From Acinetobacter corruptisaponis (GTDB lineage Bacteria > Pseudomonadota > Gammaproteobacteria > Pseudomonadales > Moraxellaceae), in assembly GCF_030053775.1 (NCBI RefSeq), contig NZ_CP125669.1:620001-684000 (forward strand): a stretch of DNA of 64,000 nucleotides, read 5' to 3'. Positions 28,503 to 37,742 of this stretch are shown here, one piece after another; within the stretch, counting starts at the first letter, position 1; every line of letters starts with the position of its first letter. The position numbers and the translations under genes were made by a program. Below the pieces are notes generated by a model, which was not told where the DNA came from, did not search any database, and saw nothing but the letters and a program-made list of their open reading frames with translations.

Positions 28503-29510
28503 TCACACTGTCATCGCATTAACACAGTCTTTAACCAATGTTGGGCCAGCATAAATCAGCCCACTATAAACCTGAACAAGGCTCGCGCCTGCCTGTTGCT
28601 TCGCCACAGCCTGCTCACCCGATAGAATGCCACCCACCCCAATCAGTGGAATCTGGCCATCCAGCACTTCGGCAAACTGGCTTAAACATTCGGTACTTTT
28701 CTCAAATACTGGCGCACCCGACAAACCGCCCGCCTCATTGCCATTCGGCAGGTTTTCCACACCATCACGACCAAGTGTGGTGTTGGTGACAATCAGGCCA
28801 TCAATCTTGAACTTGAGTAATTGCACTGCAATAAAATTAATGTCTTCAGGTGTTAAATCTGGCGCAACCTTAAGTACCAAAGGAACATAATGCTGATATT
28901 GTTGCGCAAGTTCCAGTTGGCGACCTTTCAAGGTTTGTAGCAACTCTGTAAGTGCATCACCACTTTGTAAACTGCGCAAGTTCTTGGTGTTTGGAGATGA
29001 AATATTGACAGTGATATAGGATGCGTAGTTATAGACCTTTTCCAGACAGATCAAATAGTCGGAAACAGCATCCTCAACAGGTGTATCGGCATTTTTACCA
29101 ATGTTGATGCCTAGCACACCCTTGAATTTTGAGCCTTTTACATTTTCAATCAGTTGCTCCACCCCGTCATTGTTAAAGCCCATGCGGTTAATAATTGCCT
29201 TTGCTTCAGGAATACGGAATAAACGGGGCTGGGGATTGCCTGCCTGTGGGCGTGGGGTAATGGTGCCAATCTCAATAAAGCCAAAACCCAATGCAGCCAA
29301 TGCATCAATGTGGGCACCGTTTTTATCCAGACCAGCGGCAAGACCAACGGGGTTTGGAAATTCAATGCCCATACATTTTACAGGTTTAGCGGCAACTTTC
29401 TGGTGCATAAAGCCAAGTTTATGCGCTTTATCAAGCATGGAGAGTGTGAGTTCATGTGCACGCTCTGGTGCCAAAGTAAACAACAAAGGGCGGGCCAATG
29501 AATATAACAT
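28503..29510 (-). CDS. pyrD: Dihydroorotate dehydrogenase (class 2)
   Basis: A 335-residue FMN enzyme on the inner membrane, oxidising dihydroorotate with quinone in pyrimidine synthesis. The N-terminal hydrophobic helices ([21 protein letters not shown]) mark the quinone-linked class 2. Core motifs are [41 protein letters not shown] with the catalytic Ser, and [11 protein letters not shown] 29510 is preferred to GTG 29519. It is the first gene of pyrD-cvpA-purF on the minus strand. Confidence 0.96.
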   Translation of the reverse strand: MLYSLARPLLFTLAPERAHELTLSMLDKAHKLGFMHQKVAAKPVKCMGIEFPNPVGLAAGLDKNGAHIDALAALGFGFIEIGTITPRPQAGNPQPRLFRIPEAKAIINRMGFNNDGVEQLIENVKGSKFKGVLGINIGKNADTPVEDAVSDYLICLEKVYNYASYITVNISSPNTKNLRSLQSGDALTELLQTLKGRQLELAQQYQHYVPLVLKVAPDLTPEDINFIAVQLLKFKIDGLIVTNTTLGRDGVENLPNGNEAGGLSGAPVFEKSTECLSQFAEVLDGQIPLIGVGGILSGEQAVAKQQAGASLVQVYSGLIYAGPTLVKDCVNAMTV

Positions 29511-29601
29511 ACCAATCACAGTCTACTGATTTTTCAAGTAAGCGTATTATAGGCATAGGCTCCACAAAACGCCATGCTTGGCAGAGAGTTATTTTTAGCG
29601 T

Positions 29602-30081
29602 CTACTGAACTGTTGCCGTTAATTTAATCTGGCCCGTATTGGAAACCATGTCCATTTTTTCAATACTCAGCCCCATCTGCGACAGTTGCATTAAAAAGTT
29701 GGCAAGTACTGCATAGTTCTGATGTTCCGCAACAATTTGAATCTGCTCCCCATTTTGCTGCGAAGAAACCGCCAAACCTTGCTGCTGTGCTGTACGCTGG
29801 ATTTTATCCGCCGCGGAAAGCCCAAGATCATTGGCAGGCTTCATGGTGGCGGCATTACTCTGCATCCAGACCGTTAAATCCTTGAGCTCATTTAAACGCT
29901 TTTGTTGCTGGTTTGCCAAAGCATGCATTTTCCACAAGGCGGAACCAACAATCACAACGATTAAAAAAACAGTTGTAAAAACCACCATCACGCGCTCACG
30001 CACTGATAGGCTCTGTAAATATTGATTCAGCGCCTCAGCTTTCTGATCAAGACTATTTTGTAATTGTGTGAACGCTTTCAT
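29602..30081 (-). CDS. gspM: Type II secretion inner-membrane protein GspM
   Basis: A 159-residue protein with an N-terminal cytoplasmic segment, one membrane helix (about 29-48, VMVVFTTVFLIVVIVGSALW) and a periplasmic ferredoxin-like domain ending VSNTGQIKLTATVQ. The repeated LSAADKIQRTAQQQGLAVSSQQNGEQIQI pattern is characteristic of GspM. It starts within the last bases of gspL, so the pair is translationally coupled. Assignment rests on the gspL neighbour as well as topology. Confidence 0.85.
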   Translation of the reverse strand: MKAFTQLQNSLDQKAEALNQYLQSLSVRERVMVVFTTVFLIVVIVGSALWKMHALANQQQKRLNELKDLTVWMQSNAATMKPANDLGLSAADKIQRTAQQQGLAVSSQQNGEQIQIVAEHQNYAVLANFLMQLSQMGLSIEKMDMVSNTGQIKLTATVQ

Positions 30082-31220
30082 TATTTTACTTTGACCATCC
30101 CAATCGCACCGACACTATCCGCCTGTACATTTCCGAGTTCCGCCTGAAAACCCTGCTGATTCAACTGCTGTGCCAATGCCTGCAAGTCATTTGCCGATTT
30201 TGCCTTTAACGACATTGCCAATGTTGAAGCATCATAACTAACCTGCTGGGCGACAATCTGTTTCTGCATCAGGATTGGTCCTACCCGACTGAGCAAGGAC
30301 AATGCCTGAGTATCTCCAAGCTGACTCATGCGCAACTGGCTTTCAAACTGGCTTTTAATGTTCTGCTCAGTCACACGGGTATTTTCACCAAACCAATGTT
30401 TATACTGATCGATCGCCTGTACAGCAGTTTGATCCGCCACCTTTCTCAGCTTTGACCAGCGCAAGGCATCATAACCCAACTGCACCAGAATCACCGCCAA
30501 TAAAACGGCTGCCGAGGCTTTCCAGTAGCCTGACCATTGTACATCGGCATTTTTTGCCTTTGGCAGCACATTAAATGGATATTGCTTTGGTCTTTGGAGC
30601 TGCTCAAATTGGTAGCTAAACTCGGTACGTTGATCCTTGCTTGATGCTACTGCCAAAATATCCAGTTGGCCTGCACTGAGATTGGCAAATTTATATTGCG
30701 TTTCTGGTGACTGAAATTCCAGAAATAACCCTAAATCATCAACCGAGTTACCTGACCAGACATTTTCCCTCATCAGTAAATGGTCATACAGATTCACCAG
30801 CACCACTTCATTTTGTTCTGGCTCAGGCAGAATCAGAAAATCAGGCAAGAAAGCGACAATCTGGATCGGTAAAAGGCTTAGTGCATGCTGCCAAGTTTCA
30901 ATGGTAAATTGCGCAACACCTAAAATATTGAGCTGATCATGCTGAAAATGATGTACCACTTTCATCTGATCAATCGGCAAGGTCACAAACTCTTCTAACA
31001 GATATTTAATGCCCTCCTGCCCCAATTGCTTGTAATGCGCCTTTGTCATGGGTTGCTGCAACATTTGGGCATTGCGGCTAGGAAAATAGACCACCGCCTC
31101 TTTTCCACTATGCGCTTGCAGGTCCTGAATGAGTTGTTCAAGACTGTTTGCCTGCAACCAGTTTTCCCCAGCCGACCAATACCATGTTCCATTGGTTTCG
31201 GGCATCCATAAATACAGCAT
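30081..31220 (-). CDS. gspL: Type II secretion protein GspL
   Basis: A 379-residue inner-membrane protein. The cytoplasmic actin-like domain (1-230: MLYLWMPETNGTWYWSAG, YLLEEFVTLPIDQMKVVHH) binds the ATPase GspE. One membrane helix is at about 233-253 (WKASAAVLLAVILVQLGYDAL), followed by a periplasmic ferredoxin-like domain. It overlaps gspM by one base. gspE is 26 kb away in this window, so the secretion genes are dispersed, as in Acinetobacter generally. Confidence 0.87.
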   Translation of the reverse strand: MLYLWMPETNGTWYWSAGENWLQANSLEQLIQDLQAHSGKEAVVYFPSRNAQMLQQPMTKAHYKQLGQEGIKYLLEEFVTLPIDQMKVVHHFQHDQLNILGVAQFTIETWQHALSLLPIQIVAFLPDFLILPEPEQNEVVLVNLYDHLLMRENVWSGNSVDDLGLFLEFQSPETQYKFANLSAGQLDILAVASSKDQRTEFSYQFEQLQRPKQYPFNVLPKAKNADVQWSGYWKASAAVLLAVILVQLGYDALRWSKLRKVADQTAVQAIDQYKHWFGENTRVTEQNIKSQFESQLRMSQLGDTQALSLLSRVGPILMQKQIVAQQVSYDASTLAMSLKAKSANDLQALAQQLNQQGFQAELGNVQADSVGAIGMVKVK

Positions 31221-31260
31221 CGGTGTTCAGTATCCTTATCCTGTTGAGGATAAATAAAAT

Positions 31261-31716
31261 TTATATTGTTGGTGTAAAACGATTGTTCTGCGTTGATAAA
31301 CCATTCGCAATCACAGCCTGATCATAAATACGTGCTTCAGCCAATGCAAATGGATTAAAGCTTTCATGGGTCAATTGTTCTGCAATATGTGCCACCACAT
31401 TCATGTGACACACCACCGCAATCGACTCATATGGAAGCTTGGATAGCCATTCTATGGCATCTTTGGCATTATCATCGGGTTTAATTTTATCGCAGATTAA
31501 CACAGGAATTCCTTGAAAATGTGCCTTGATATGTTCCAGCGTTTCCTGCGCGCGCAGTAATGGACTGACAATAAAAACCTCAGGCTGAATCACATCTTTG
31601 AGAAAGTGCCCTGTTTGCTCAGCCTGTTGATGCCCACGCGCTGTGAGTGGGCGCTGCATATCATTTCCATTCACTGCTGGAGACGCTTCACCGTGACGAA
31701 CTAAAGTGAGTTGCAT
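31261..31716 (-). CDS. sixA: Phosphohistidine phosphatase SixA
   Basis: A 151-residue histidine phosphatase with LVRHGEASPAV near the start (catalytic His), VSPLLRAQETLEHI, and VVCHMNVVAHI at the end. The short length with no cap domain is typical of SixA, which removes phosphate from phosphohistidine in phosphotransfer and PTS-Ntr proteins. ATG 31716 is favoured, with AGAGA upstream; ATG 31722 (MIMQ) is an alternative. It lies between gpsA and gspL, all on the minus strand. Confidence 0.9.
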   Translation of the reverse strand: MQLTLVRHGEASPAVNGNDMQRPLTARGHQQAEQTGHFLKDVIQPEVFIVSPLLRAQETLEHIKAHFQGIPVLICDKIKPDDNAKDAIEWLSKLPYESIAVVCHMNVVAHIAEQLTHESFNPFALAEARIYDQAVIANGLSTQNNRFTPTI

Positions 31717-31777
31717 AATCATTCTCTAATTTTTTTCTTGATTCAAAGCATAACAACTTTGGATGACAATTTTTTGA

Positions 31778-32851
31778 TTAAACCTCATGATGAGGTAAAA
31801 CAAATTCAACATCGCTACGATGGCCATTTTTCATTAAGGACAAGGCAATGGTCATTGGCGGTGCATTTTCAAAAATCACCTCATACAAGGCATTGGTGAT
31901 TGGCATATACACATCCAGCTCCTGTGCCTTGGTACGCACCTGTACAATGGTGTTGATGCCCTCGGCGGTTTGTCCCAGTTCTTTAGTCGCCTGATCCAGT
32001 GTTTTACCTGAACCCAGGGCAAAACCGATCTGATAGTTACGGCTTAATGGACTGTTACAGGTCGCAAATAAATCACCCACACCTGACAACCCTAGAAATG
32101 TCAATGGATTGGCGCCCTGCTTCACCGCAAATCGGCTCATTTCAGCCAAGGCACGGGTTAAGATCATACTTTTGGTATTTTCACCAATGTTATAGGCAGC
32201 GCCCATCCCCATTGCCACCGCATAGATATTTTTTAGCGCACCGCCCAGTTCCACACCATGCACATCATCACTGCCAAAAACACGGAACAATGCACTATGC
32301 AAGGCGTGTTGCACTGCATAGCGAACCAGTTCAGATTCACTGGCAATCACTGTACCCGATGGCATACCCGCCATAATTTCTTTTGCCAAGTTTGGCCCTG
32401 ATAGAACCCCATAAGGCACTTCAGGTAATTCTGCGCGGATAATATCACTCATGAAACTAAAGGTTTTAGCTTCAATCCCTTTGGTCAGTGAAACCACTGC
32501 CTGCGCACTAATAAACGGTGCAATTTTCTTCAATACATCACGGAATGAATGACTTGGAATCGCCACCAAAATAATGTCACGATCACGTACAGCCAATTCC
32601 AGATCAGAAACCGCACGCAAACCTGTTTCCAGTGTGTAATCAGGCAAATAGCGCTTGTTGATATGCGTTTGATTGATTTCCTCAGCAACAGCCTCATCAC
32701 GAATCCAGATCATGGTGTCGCAGCCATTACGCACAGCCAGATTCGCCATCGCCGTACCAAAACTCCCCCCACCCAGCACTGTAATTCTTAATGCTGTTTT
32801 CTGGTCTACAGCTACGGGTTCAACCAAATCACTAAACTTCAACTCTGTCAT
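31778..32851 (-). CDS. gpsA: Glycerol-3-phosphate dehydrogenase [NAD(P)+] GpsA
   Basis: A 357-residue soluble enzyme that reduces dihydroxyacetone phosphate to make glycerol-3-phosphate for phospholipids. The NAD motif ITVLGGGSFGTAMANLA is at about residues 23-39, preceded by a 20-residue extension. Catalytic-region motifs are VVSLTKGIEAKT, VLSGPNLAKEIMAGMP, ELGGALKNIYAVAMGM and LSGVGDLFATCNSPLSRNYQIG. AGGA lies 6 nt before the ATG. sixA follows 61 bp later. Confidence 0.97.
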   Translation of the reverse strand: MTELKFSDLVEPVAVDQKTALRITVLGGGSFGTAMANLAVRNGCDTMIWIRDEAVAEEINQTHINKRYLPDYTLETGLRAVSDLELAVRDRDIILVAIPSHSFRDVLKKIAPFISAQAVVSLTKGIEAKTFSFMSDIIRAELPEVPYGVLSGPNLAKEIMAGMPSGTVIASESELVRYAVQHALHSALFRVFGSDDVHGVELGGALKNIYAVAMGMGAAYNIGENTKSMILTRALAEMSRFAVKQGANPLTFLGLSGVGDLFATCNSPLSRNYQIGFALGSGKTLDQATKELGQTAEGINTIVQVRTKAQELDVYMPITNALYEVIFENAPPMTIALSLMKNGHRSDVEFVLPHHEV

Positions 32852-32893
32852 TTTTTATCCTGAAACAAATTTCTAATCATTCACAAATAAGAT

Positions 32894-33472
32894 TTAGATG
32901 GCCTGCCATACTTTTAAAAAGTCCTGACTCTCTATTTCGGCACGTGGTGCAATCGCTTTGGCCGCAGTTCCCACATAGATAATACCTGAGATCAAGTCCT
33001 GCTCCTTTAGGCCCAATTGCTGTTTTAGCCAGTTCGACTCAACCACAGCACCTGAACGCCAAATACTGGCAAAACCTTGTGCCTGCAAAGAAAGCAGGAA
33101 ATTTTGAATGGCAGCGCCTGTACTTAAAATCTGTTCAAAATGTGGGACTTTTGGGTGGTCCTGAATGGTGGTTAAGGCCAGAACCAGCAAAGGCGCACGA
33201 AATGGATGTTGCTTGACGCGATCCAACTGTGCTGGCTCGGTCTCACCTAAATCGGCCAAAGCCTTTGCCAAGTACTCACCAAAAGCGGCACGCTGTTCAG
33301 GCGTCACAACCACAAAACGTGTTGGTTTTAAACGATGATGATCGGGCGCCGTGAGTGCGGCCTGTACCGCCTTTTCAAGTTGTTGTGTATTCGGCGCTGG
33401 TTCAATAAGTTGTCCAATTGATTGACGTTGATGAATATTATGATGAATGATTTCTATTTTTGAGTCCGTCAT
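32894..33472 (-). CDS. Nitroreductase-family FMN protein
   Basis: A 192-residue NfsA/NfsB-superfamily protein nearest the short YdjA group. Its FMN-site segments are HQRQSIGQLIEPAP near the N-terminus, AALTAPDHHRLKPTRFVVV, and AIQNFLLSLQAQGFASIWRSGAVVES. ATG 33472 is used; the longer frame opens at GTG 33493. It could act on nitroaromatics or on an unidentified quinone-like substrate. It lies between gpsA and a divergent lipoprotein gene. Confidence 0.87.
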   Translation of the reverse strand: MTDSKIEIIHHNIHQRQSIGQLIEPAPNTQQLEKAVQAALTAPDHHRLKPTRFVVVTPEQRAAFGEYLAKALADLGETEPAQLDRVKQHPFRAPLLVLALTTIQDHPKVPHFEQILSTGAAIQNFLLSLQAQGFASIWRSGAVVESNWLKQQLGLKEQDLISGIIYVGTAAKAIAPRAEIESQDFLKVWQAI

Positions 33473-33667
33473 TGAAATAAATCTAACTAACACAAGGATT
33501 GCGCTAGATTAGCATAATCTGAATGATTTCCACCACGTCCAATCCCTGCTTAATCATTAATTTGAGAAATTTAACAGAGCATCAGCACAAACTGTACATA
33601 ACCTGCAAAAGCATTCAAAAATTCTATGTTCAAATAATACAATTCTGTCGTAACTTGAGAACAAGCA

Positions 33668-34051
33668 ATGAAAAAAACTTTTATTATGTCTTTACTTGGC
33701 GGTTTGGCACTTGGATTAACTGCATGTGCATCCACCCCAACCAATACCTTGGCGATTCAAAAAGAAAACAATCAATATGAAGTCACAGGCATTGGTAAAA
33801 CCAGCCTGATTGCCAAAAACAATGCGGTCAGTGCCGCACAAAAAACCTGTACCCGCAATACCTCACCTGTCGTGGTTGATGAAAAAACCGCATACCAAGG
33901 AGTTTTAAAAGGCGTGGTGGATGAGCAAACAGGAAAAATGGTTGAGGCTGCCGCAGGGGTCATTGGTACACTGACTGGTAAAAACGCTTCTCTGGCAAAA
34001 GATGATGACTATCAAACAACCTTGACATTCTACTGCAAAACCAATGGATAA
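33668..34051 (+). CDS. Small lipoprotein of unknown function
   Basis: A 127-residue protein with a lipoprotein signal peptide (MKKTFIMSLLGGLALGLTAC, lipid-modified Cys20). The mature part is YEVTGIGKTSLIAKNNAVSAAQKTC, then a Val-rich segment with VVDEQTGKMVEAAAGVIG. Two other Cys (about 60 and 124) may pair. I do not recognise a family. It is probably an outer-membrane or periplasmic lipoprotein, and it is followed directly by a bidirectional terminator. Confidence 0.8.
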   Translation: MKKTFIMSLLGGLALGLTACASTPTNTLAIQKENNQYEVTGIGKTSLIAKNNAVSAAQKTCTRNTSPVVVDEKTAYQGVLKGVVDEQTGKMVEAAAGVIGTLTGKNASLAKDDDYQTTLTFYCKTNG

Positions 34052-34055
34052 ATAT

Positions 34056-34087
34056 AAAAAAGCCGATGTTTAAACATCGGCTTTTTT
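34056..34087. terminator. Bidirectional terminator between two lipoprotein genes
   Basis: A perfect palindrome: A6, then GCCGATGTTTAAACATCGGC, then T6. It ends the plus-strand lipoprotein gene at 34051 and the minus-strand one whose stop is at 34099. Confidence 0.95.
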
Positions 34088-34098
34088 ATTTGCGTCAC

Positions 34099-34338
34099 TT
34101 ATTGAACTTCGCTCACAGCCACTTCTGAAGCTGCACCCTGTTCCGTAACATCAGTATGGTTTTCATCTAAATTCGGTTTATCAATGGCATCAATCGCAGC
34201 CTGTTGTTCTGGACTCGTTTGTGTGACTGAAGTTGTCTGCTCTTGCTGTTCAGTATTTTTCGCTTCTTCTTTCTTTGCACATGCAGTCAGCATGATTGGA
34301 GCAATAATTAAAGCGGCAAGGGTTAATTTAAATTTCAT
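34099..34338 (-). CDS. Small acidic lipoprotein
   Basis: A 79-residue protein: signal peptide MKFKLTLAALIIAPIMLTAC, then a low-complexity Glu/Gln/Thr-rich chain with no fold that I can recognise (KKEEAKNTEQQEQTTSVTQT at the start). ATG 34338 is preferred to the GTG directly before it. Short acidic lipoproteins like this are common in Acinetobacter envelopes, but function is unknown. Confidence 0.8.
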   Translation of the reverse strand: MKFKLTLAALIIAPIMLTACAKKEEAKNTEQQEQTTSVTQTSPEQQAAIDAIDKPNLDENHTDVTEQGAASEVAVSEVQ

Positions 34339-34426
34339 CACGGCTTTCCACAGTTACTTGCTTAAGTTGTGACAAGCATATTTCAGATATATGACATTTT
34401 TATGACCACAATACCCGCCAAAAACA

Positions 34427-34457
34427 AAAGAGCCGATCTTCATCGACTCTTCTTTTT
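34427..34457 (-). terminator. Terminator after pgk
   Basis: Hairpin AAGAGCCGAT/ATCGACTCTT with one mismatch, a CTTC loop and flanking A/T runs, 35 bp downstream of the pgk stop on the minus strand. Confidence 0.75.
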
Positions 34458-34491
34458 AAAACATGCTTATAAATCAAGAGTTAAATCCTGA

Positions 34492-35679
34492 TTACGCACG
34501 CTCAAGCAAAACTGCAACTGCTGGAAGCGTTTTACCCTCAACAAACTCAAGGAAAGCACCACCACCTGTTGAGATATAACCAATTTGATCAGCCACGGCA
34601 TATTTATCAATTGCAGCAAGCGTATCACCACCACCCGCAATCGAGAAGCCAGCAGATTCAGCAATCGCCAAAGAAAGTGCCTTGGTTCCTTCACCAAATT
34701 GATCAACTTCAAACACACCCACTGGGCCATTCCAAAGAATGGTTTTCGAAGATTTTAAAATCCCTGCAAATGCTTTTGCTGTTTCTGGACCTACATCCAA
34801 AATCATGTCAGTGTCAGTCACATCTGCAACGTTTTTCACAACAGCCTGTGCATTTGCCAATGAACCCAAAAAGTCTTCAAAGTTGATTTGGCTGGCATCA
34901 GCAACCACAACATCAGTTGGAAGTGGAACACTGACTTTTGCCGCAATTTGTTTCGCCGTTTCAACCAAATCAGCTTCGTAAAGCGATTTACCCACATTGA
35001 ACCCAGCAGCAGCCAGGAACGTATTGGCAATACCACCACCCACAATCAACTGGTCACAAATGGTAGAAAGTGAATTTAATACATCAAGCTTGGTTGATAC
35101 CTTGGAACCTGCAACAATTGCCACCATTGGTTTTTCAGGAGTTTGCATTGCACGACCAAGCGCATCCAACTCAGCCGCCAGTAATGGACCTGCCGCAGCG
35201 ATTGGTGCAAAACGCGCTGCACCCTCAGTTGAAGCTTCTGCACGGTGTGCTGTACCAAATGCATCCATCACAAACACATCACAAAGTGCCGCATATTTCT
35301 TTGCAAGCTCTTCGTTATTTTTCTTTTCACCGTGGTTGAAACGCACGTTTTCAAGCAATACCACCTGACCTGCTTCAACCTCAACACCATCTAAATAATC
35401 AGTAAATAACTTTACTTCCTGACCCAATGCCTTGCTTAAATAAGCTGCAACAGGTGCAAGTGATTGTTCTGGTTTTGGCTCACCCTCTACAGGACGACCA
35501 AGATGAGAAAACACCATCACTGCTGCGCCTTTATCCAAAGCCGCCTTAATTGTTGGTAGTGCAGCACGTAAACGTGCATCGCTGGTAATTTCCCCATTTT
35601 TTACAGGAACGTTTAAGTCTTCACGAATAAGAACTCGTTTACCTGCTAAATCAAGATCAGTCATGCGCTGAAAATTCAT
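34492..35679 (-). CDS. pgk: Phosphoglycerate kinase
   Basis: A 395-residue glycolytic enzyme transferring phosphate from 1,3-bisphosphoglycerate to ADP. Motifs are [38 protein letters not shown], the hinge and nucleotide segments [15 protein letters not shown] and NGPVGVFEV, and [12 protein letters not shown]. The start is placed at ATG 35679, giving [15 protein letters not shown] as in other Pgk proteins; an in-frame ATG 33 bp upstream exists. No gap or epd gene is adjacent. Confidence 0.97.
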   Translation of the reverse strand: MNFQRMTDLDLAGKRVLIREDLNVPVKNGEITSDARLRAALPTIKAALDKGAAVMVFSHLGRPVEGEPKPEQSLAPVAAYLSKALGQEVKLFTDYLDGVEVEAGQVVLLENVRFNHGEKKNNEELAKKYAALCDVFVMDAFGTAHRAEASTEGAARFAPIAAAGPLLAAELDALGRAMQTPEKPMVAIVAGSKVSTKLDVLNSLSTICDQLIVGGGIANTFLAAAGFNVGKSLYEADLVETAKQIAAKVSVPLPTDVVVADASQINFEDFLGSLANAQAVVKNVADVTDTDMILDVGPETAKAFAGILKSSKTILWNGPVGVFEVDQFGEGTKALSLAIAESAGFSIAGGGDTLAAIDKYAVADQIGYISTGGGAFLEFVEGKTLPAVAVLLERA

Positions 35680-35819
35680 GGATGGCTCTCTAGTTGATTT
35701 TAAAAACGGCATAATTTTAAATGATTCTCAAAAATAAAGGTGAGTTTTTTTGCAGAAAAGCTGTTGAAAACTGCTATTTTGGTGATAATACTTGGTATTA
35801 TTTAACTGCAAAATGTTTT

Positions 35820-36203
35820 ATGTCTATTCACCCAGATCCTAAAATTAATCGCTTAAATGTGCTTGGCGAACCTTTAGCCAGTTGTTGCTATGACCCGATT
35901 ACAGGCTATTTTCGTAACGGTTTTTGCCACACTTCAGTTACAGACTTAGGTCAACACACCATGTGTGCGCAGATGACTTCTGATTTTCTGAATTTTTCAC
36001 AGAAAGTCGGGAATGATTTAATTACACCATTACCCGAAGTCGGCTTTCCTGGTCTTAAACCCGGTGACTTCTGGTGTATCTGTGTAACTCGCTGGGTTGA
36101 GGCCTATCAGGCTGGACATGCCCCACCGATTAAACTGAATGCCTGCCACAATGCAGTGCTGCACTATGTTCCATTGAATATCTTAGTGGAATATGCTGTT
36201 TAA
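35820..36203 (+). CDS. DUF2237-family protein
   Basis: A 127-residue protein of the DUF2237 family, function unknown. The family pattern is NVLGEPLASCCYDPITGYFRNGFC, then GQHTMCAQMTSDFLNFSQKVGNDL, and PGLKPGDFWCICVTRWVEA. The conserved Cys pairs suggest a metal site or disulphides. ATG 35820 fits the family start; the longer frame from 35721 adds 33 unlike residues. The stop shares a base with the start of the Maf gene (TAATG), so the two are translationally coupled. Confidence 0.87.
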   Translation: MSIHPDPKINRLNVLGEPLASCCYDPITGYFRNGFCHTSVTDLGQHTMCAQMTSDFLNFSQKVGNDLITPLPEVGFPGLKPGDFWCICVTRWVEAYQAGHAPPIKLNACHNAVLHYVPLNILVEYAV

Positions 36204-36796
36204 TGAACCAATTCCAACTGATTCTGGCTTCTAGCAGCCAAACCCGTAAAGACTTAATGGATCGTTTGGGCCTGGATTATCGTTGTATTTCACCTGATAT
36301 TGATGAATCCGTTCAAGGTGAAACCCATGCCGATGATTTAGCTAAACGTCTCGCTTACGAAAAAGCCCATATTATTGCAGAACAATATCCAAATGCGATT
36401 GTGATTGGCTCTGATCAAGTGGCTTGGCGAGAACATGCACCTGATGATTTTATTGGTAAACCGTTAACGGTTGAAAATGCAATTCAACAGTTACAGGCAA
36501 ACTCAGGCAATACCGTATTTTTTAGCACGGCCCTCAGTGTTCAACATCTTGAATCTGGTTTTAAAACCACATTGGTCGAACATTATCAGGTTAAATTCCG
36601 TCAGCTTAGCCAAGCTGAAATTGAACGTTATATTGCAGTTGATCAGCCTTTGCATTGTGCTGGTAGTTTTAAGTGTGAACGTTTAGGCATTAGTTTATTT
36701 GAAAAAATGGTTGGTGATGATCAAACAACCTTAATGGGATTACCCATGATTCAACTGTGCAGAATTTTACGTCAGTTTGGAATGAATGCGCCTTGA
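36203..36796 (+). CDS. Maf-family nucleoside triphosphate pyrophosphatase, YceF type
   Basis: A 197-residue Maf protein, a house-cleaning pyrophosphatase for modified nucleotides. Motifs are LILASSSQTRKDLMDRLGL, PDIDESV, VIGSDQVA and AGSFKCERLGISLFE. The last segment fits the YceF subgroup (7-methyl-GTP) rather than YhdE (dTTP/UTP). It is coupled to the DUF2237 gene. It is the last core gene before the accessory operon at 37.0 kb. Confidence 0.92.
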   Translation: MNQFQLILASSSQTRKDLMDRLGLDYRCISPDIDESVQGETHADDLAKRLAYEKAHIIAEQYPNAIVIGSDQVAWREHAPDDFIGKPLTVENAIQQLQANSGNTVFFSTALSVQHLESGFKTTLVEHYQVKFRQLSQAEIERYIAVDQPLHCAGSFKCERLGISLFEKMVGDDQTTLMGLPMIQLCRILRQFGMNAP

Positions 36797-36971
36797 TCTC
36801 TACCATTATTTCTATAATTGCCAAATTTTAAGATTTTCATATTCCTAAAGAAAGAAAAACAGGCTTTACGCTTTTAAAAGATTGTTCACGTCGCAATTTT
36901 TACTTATTTAAGCACAGTACAGTAAAAAAATATTTATTTTATAAATCAATCACTTAAAACCAAAAATATGA

Positions 36972-37001
36972 TTGACCACCTTATATTCAGATTGCTATAA
37001 C
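36972..37001 (+). promoter_or_regulatory. Probable promoter of the accessory operon
   Basis: A -35 TTGACC at 36972-36977 and -10 TATAAC at 36996-37001 with an 18-bp spacer, about 30 bp before the phosphatase start codon at 37033, which has AGAGG 5 nt upstream. The 236 bp from the Maf stop to that start is AT-rich and otherwise without a gene. Confidence 0.6.
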
Positions 37002-37742
37002 TTGCTGACTTTCTTCTTTATAAGAGGTTGTCATGACTGATCTCTATTATGAAATGCAGGCATTAACATGGCGAGCAAAACCACCGATTCAACAAGATGC
37101 AATCTTAATTGGAAATAAAGTAATTCAGCATGATGGCTTTATCAGTAAACGCTATCTTTATCAAAAAGATGACTATTGGTGTGCTGCGATTTCTGACGGG
37201 GTCAGTAGTAGCCCTAAAGCTGAACTTGCTGCTCAAACGGTTCTAAGAAGTGTTTTGACGCAAACGCAAATACAAAATCAAATTCGTTTGCAAACAGTAC
37301 AGGATGATTTAAGTACTGATTTAGCTAGCAATCTAAACACTTATGGTGCTAGTGCCACCTTGGCAGTCATCACACCATCTAATCCATTTAGTTTTGTCAA
37401 TATTCAACATTTGGGAGATAGTCGAGTTTATTTATTTAGCAGCCATAATCAACACTGGTATGCCCTGACCCAAGACCATAATTTCCTTACAGAAATGCAG
37501 CAAAATGGTGAAGTAGAAATTAAAGAAACTGAACAATATGCCAGTTTCTATTACATGCTGAACCATTGCTTTTGTGCTGACTCTTTACATGATGTTCCTG
37601 AATTTTCACCCAAAGAGGAATATTTGGGTGAGGGAGGGAGATGCCCTCTTGATCTGTAGCGATGGTGTGCATGATGTTTTGGAATGCAATCACTGGCGGT
37701 CTTTAATGCCTGAAACTCGATTAAAAACATGGTTATTAAATA

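Noticed and set aside
33523-33780. Plus-strand frame of 85 codons overlapping the small lipoprotein gene
   Set aside because: It overlaps a gene with a clear lipoprotein signal peptide in another frame and has no ribosome site or recognisable content.
34569-35368. Several plus-strand frames opposite pgk
   Set aside because: They are antisense shadows of pgk codon bias and show no protein-like motifs.
35680-35712. Upstream ATG giving a pgk product 11 residues longer
   Set aside because: The added residues do not match the start of other phosphoglycerate kinases; the inner ATG gives the family N-terminus.
36797-37032. An integrase or attachment site bounding the accessory operon
   Set aside because: No tRNA gene, integrase or direct repeat at the edges of 37.0-40.7 kb could be seen.
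37632-37639. Programmed ribosomal frameshift in the phosphatase
   Set aside because: GGGAGGGA is not a known slippery heptamer and no stimulatory hairpin follows; since the gene is also split by an IS, decay is the simpler explanation.
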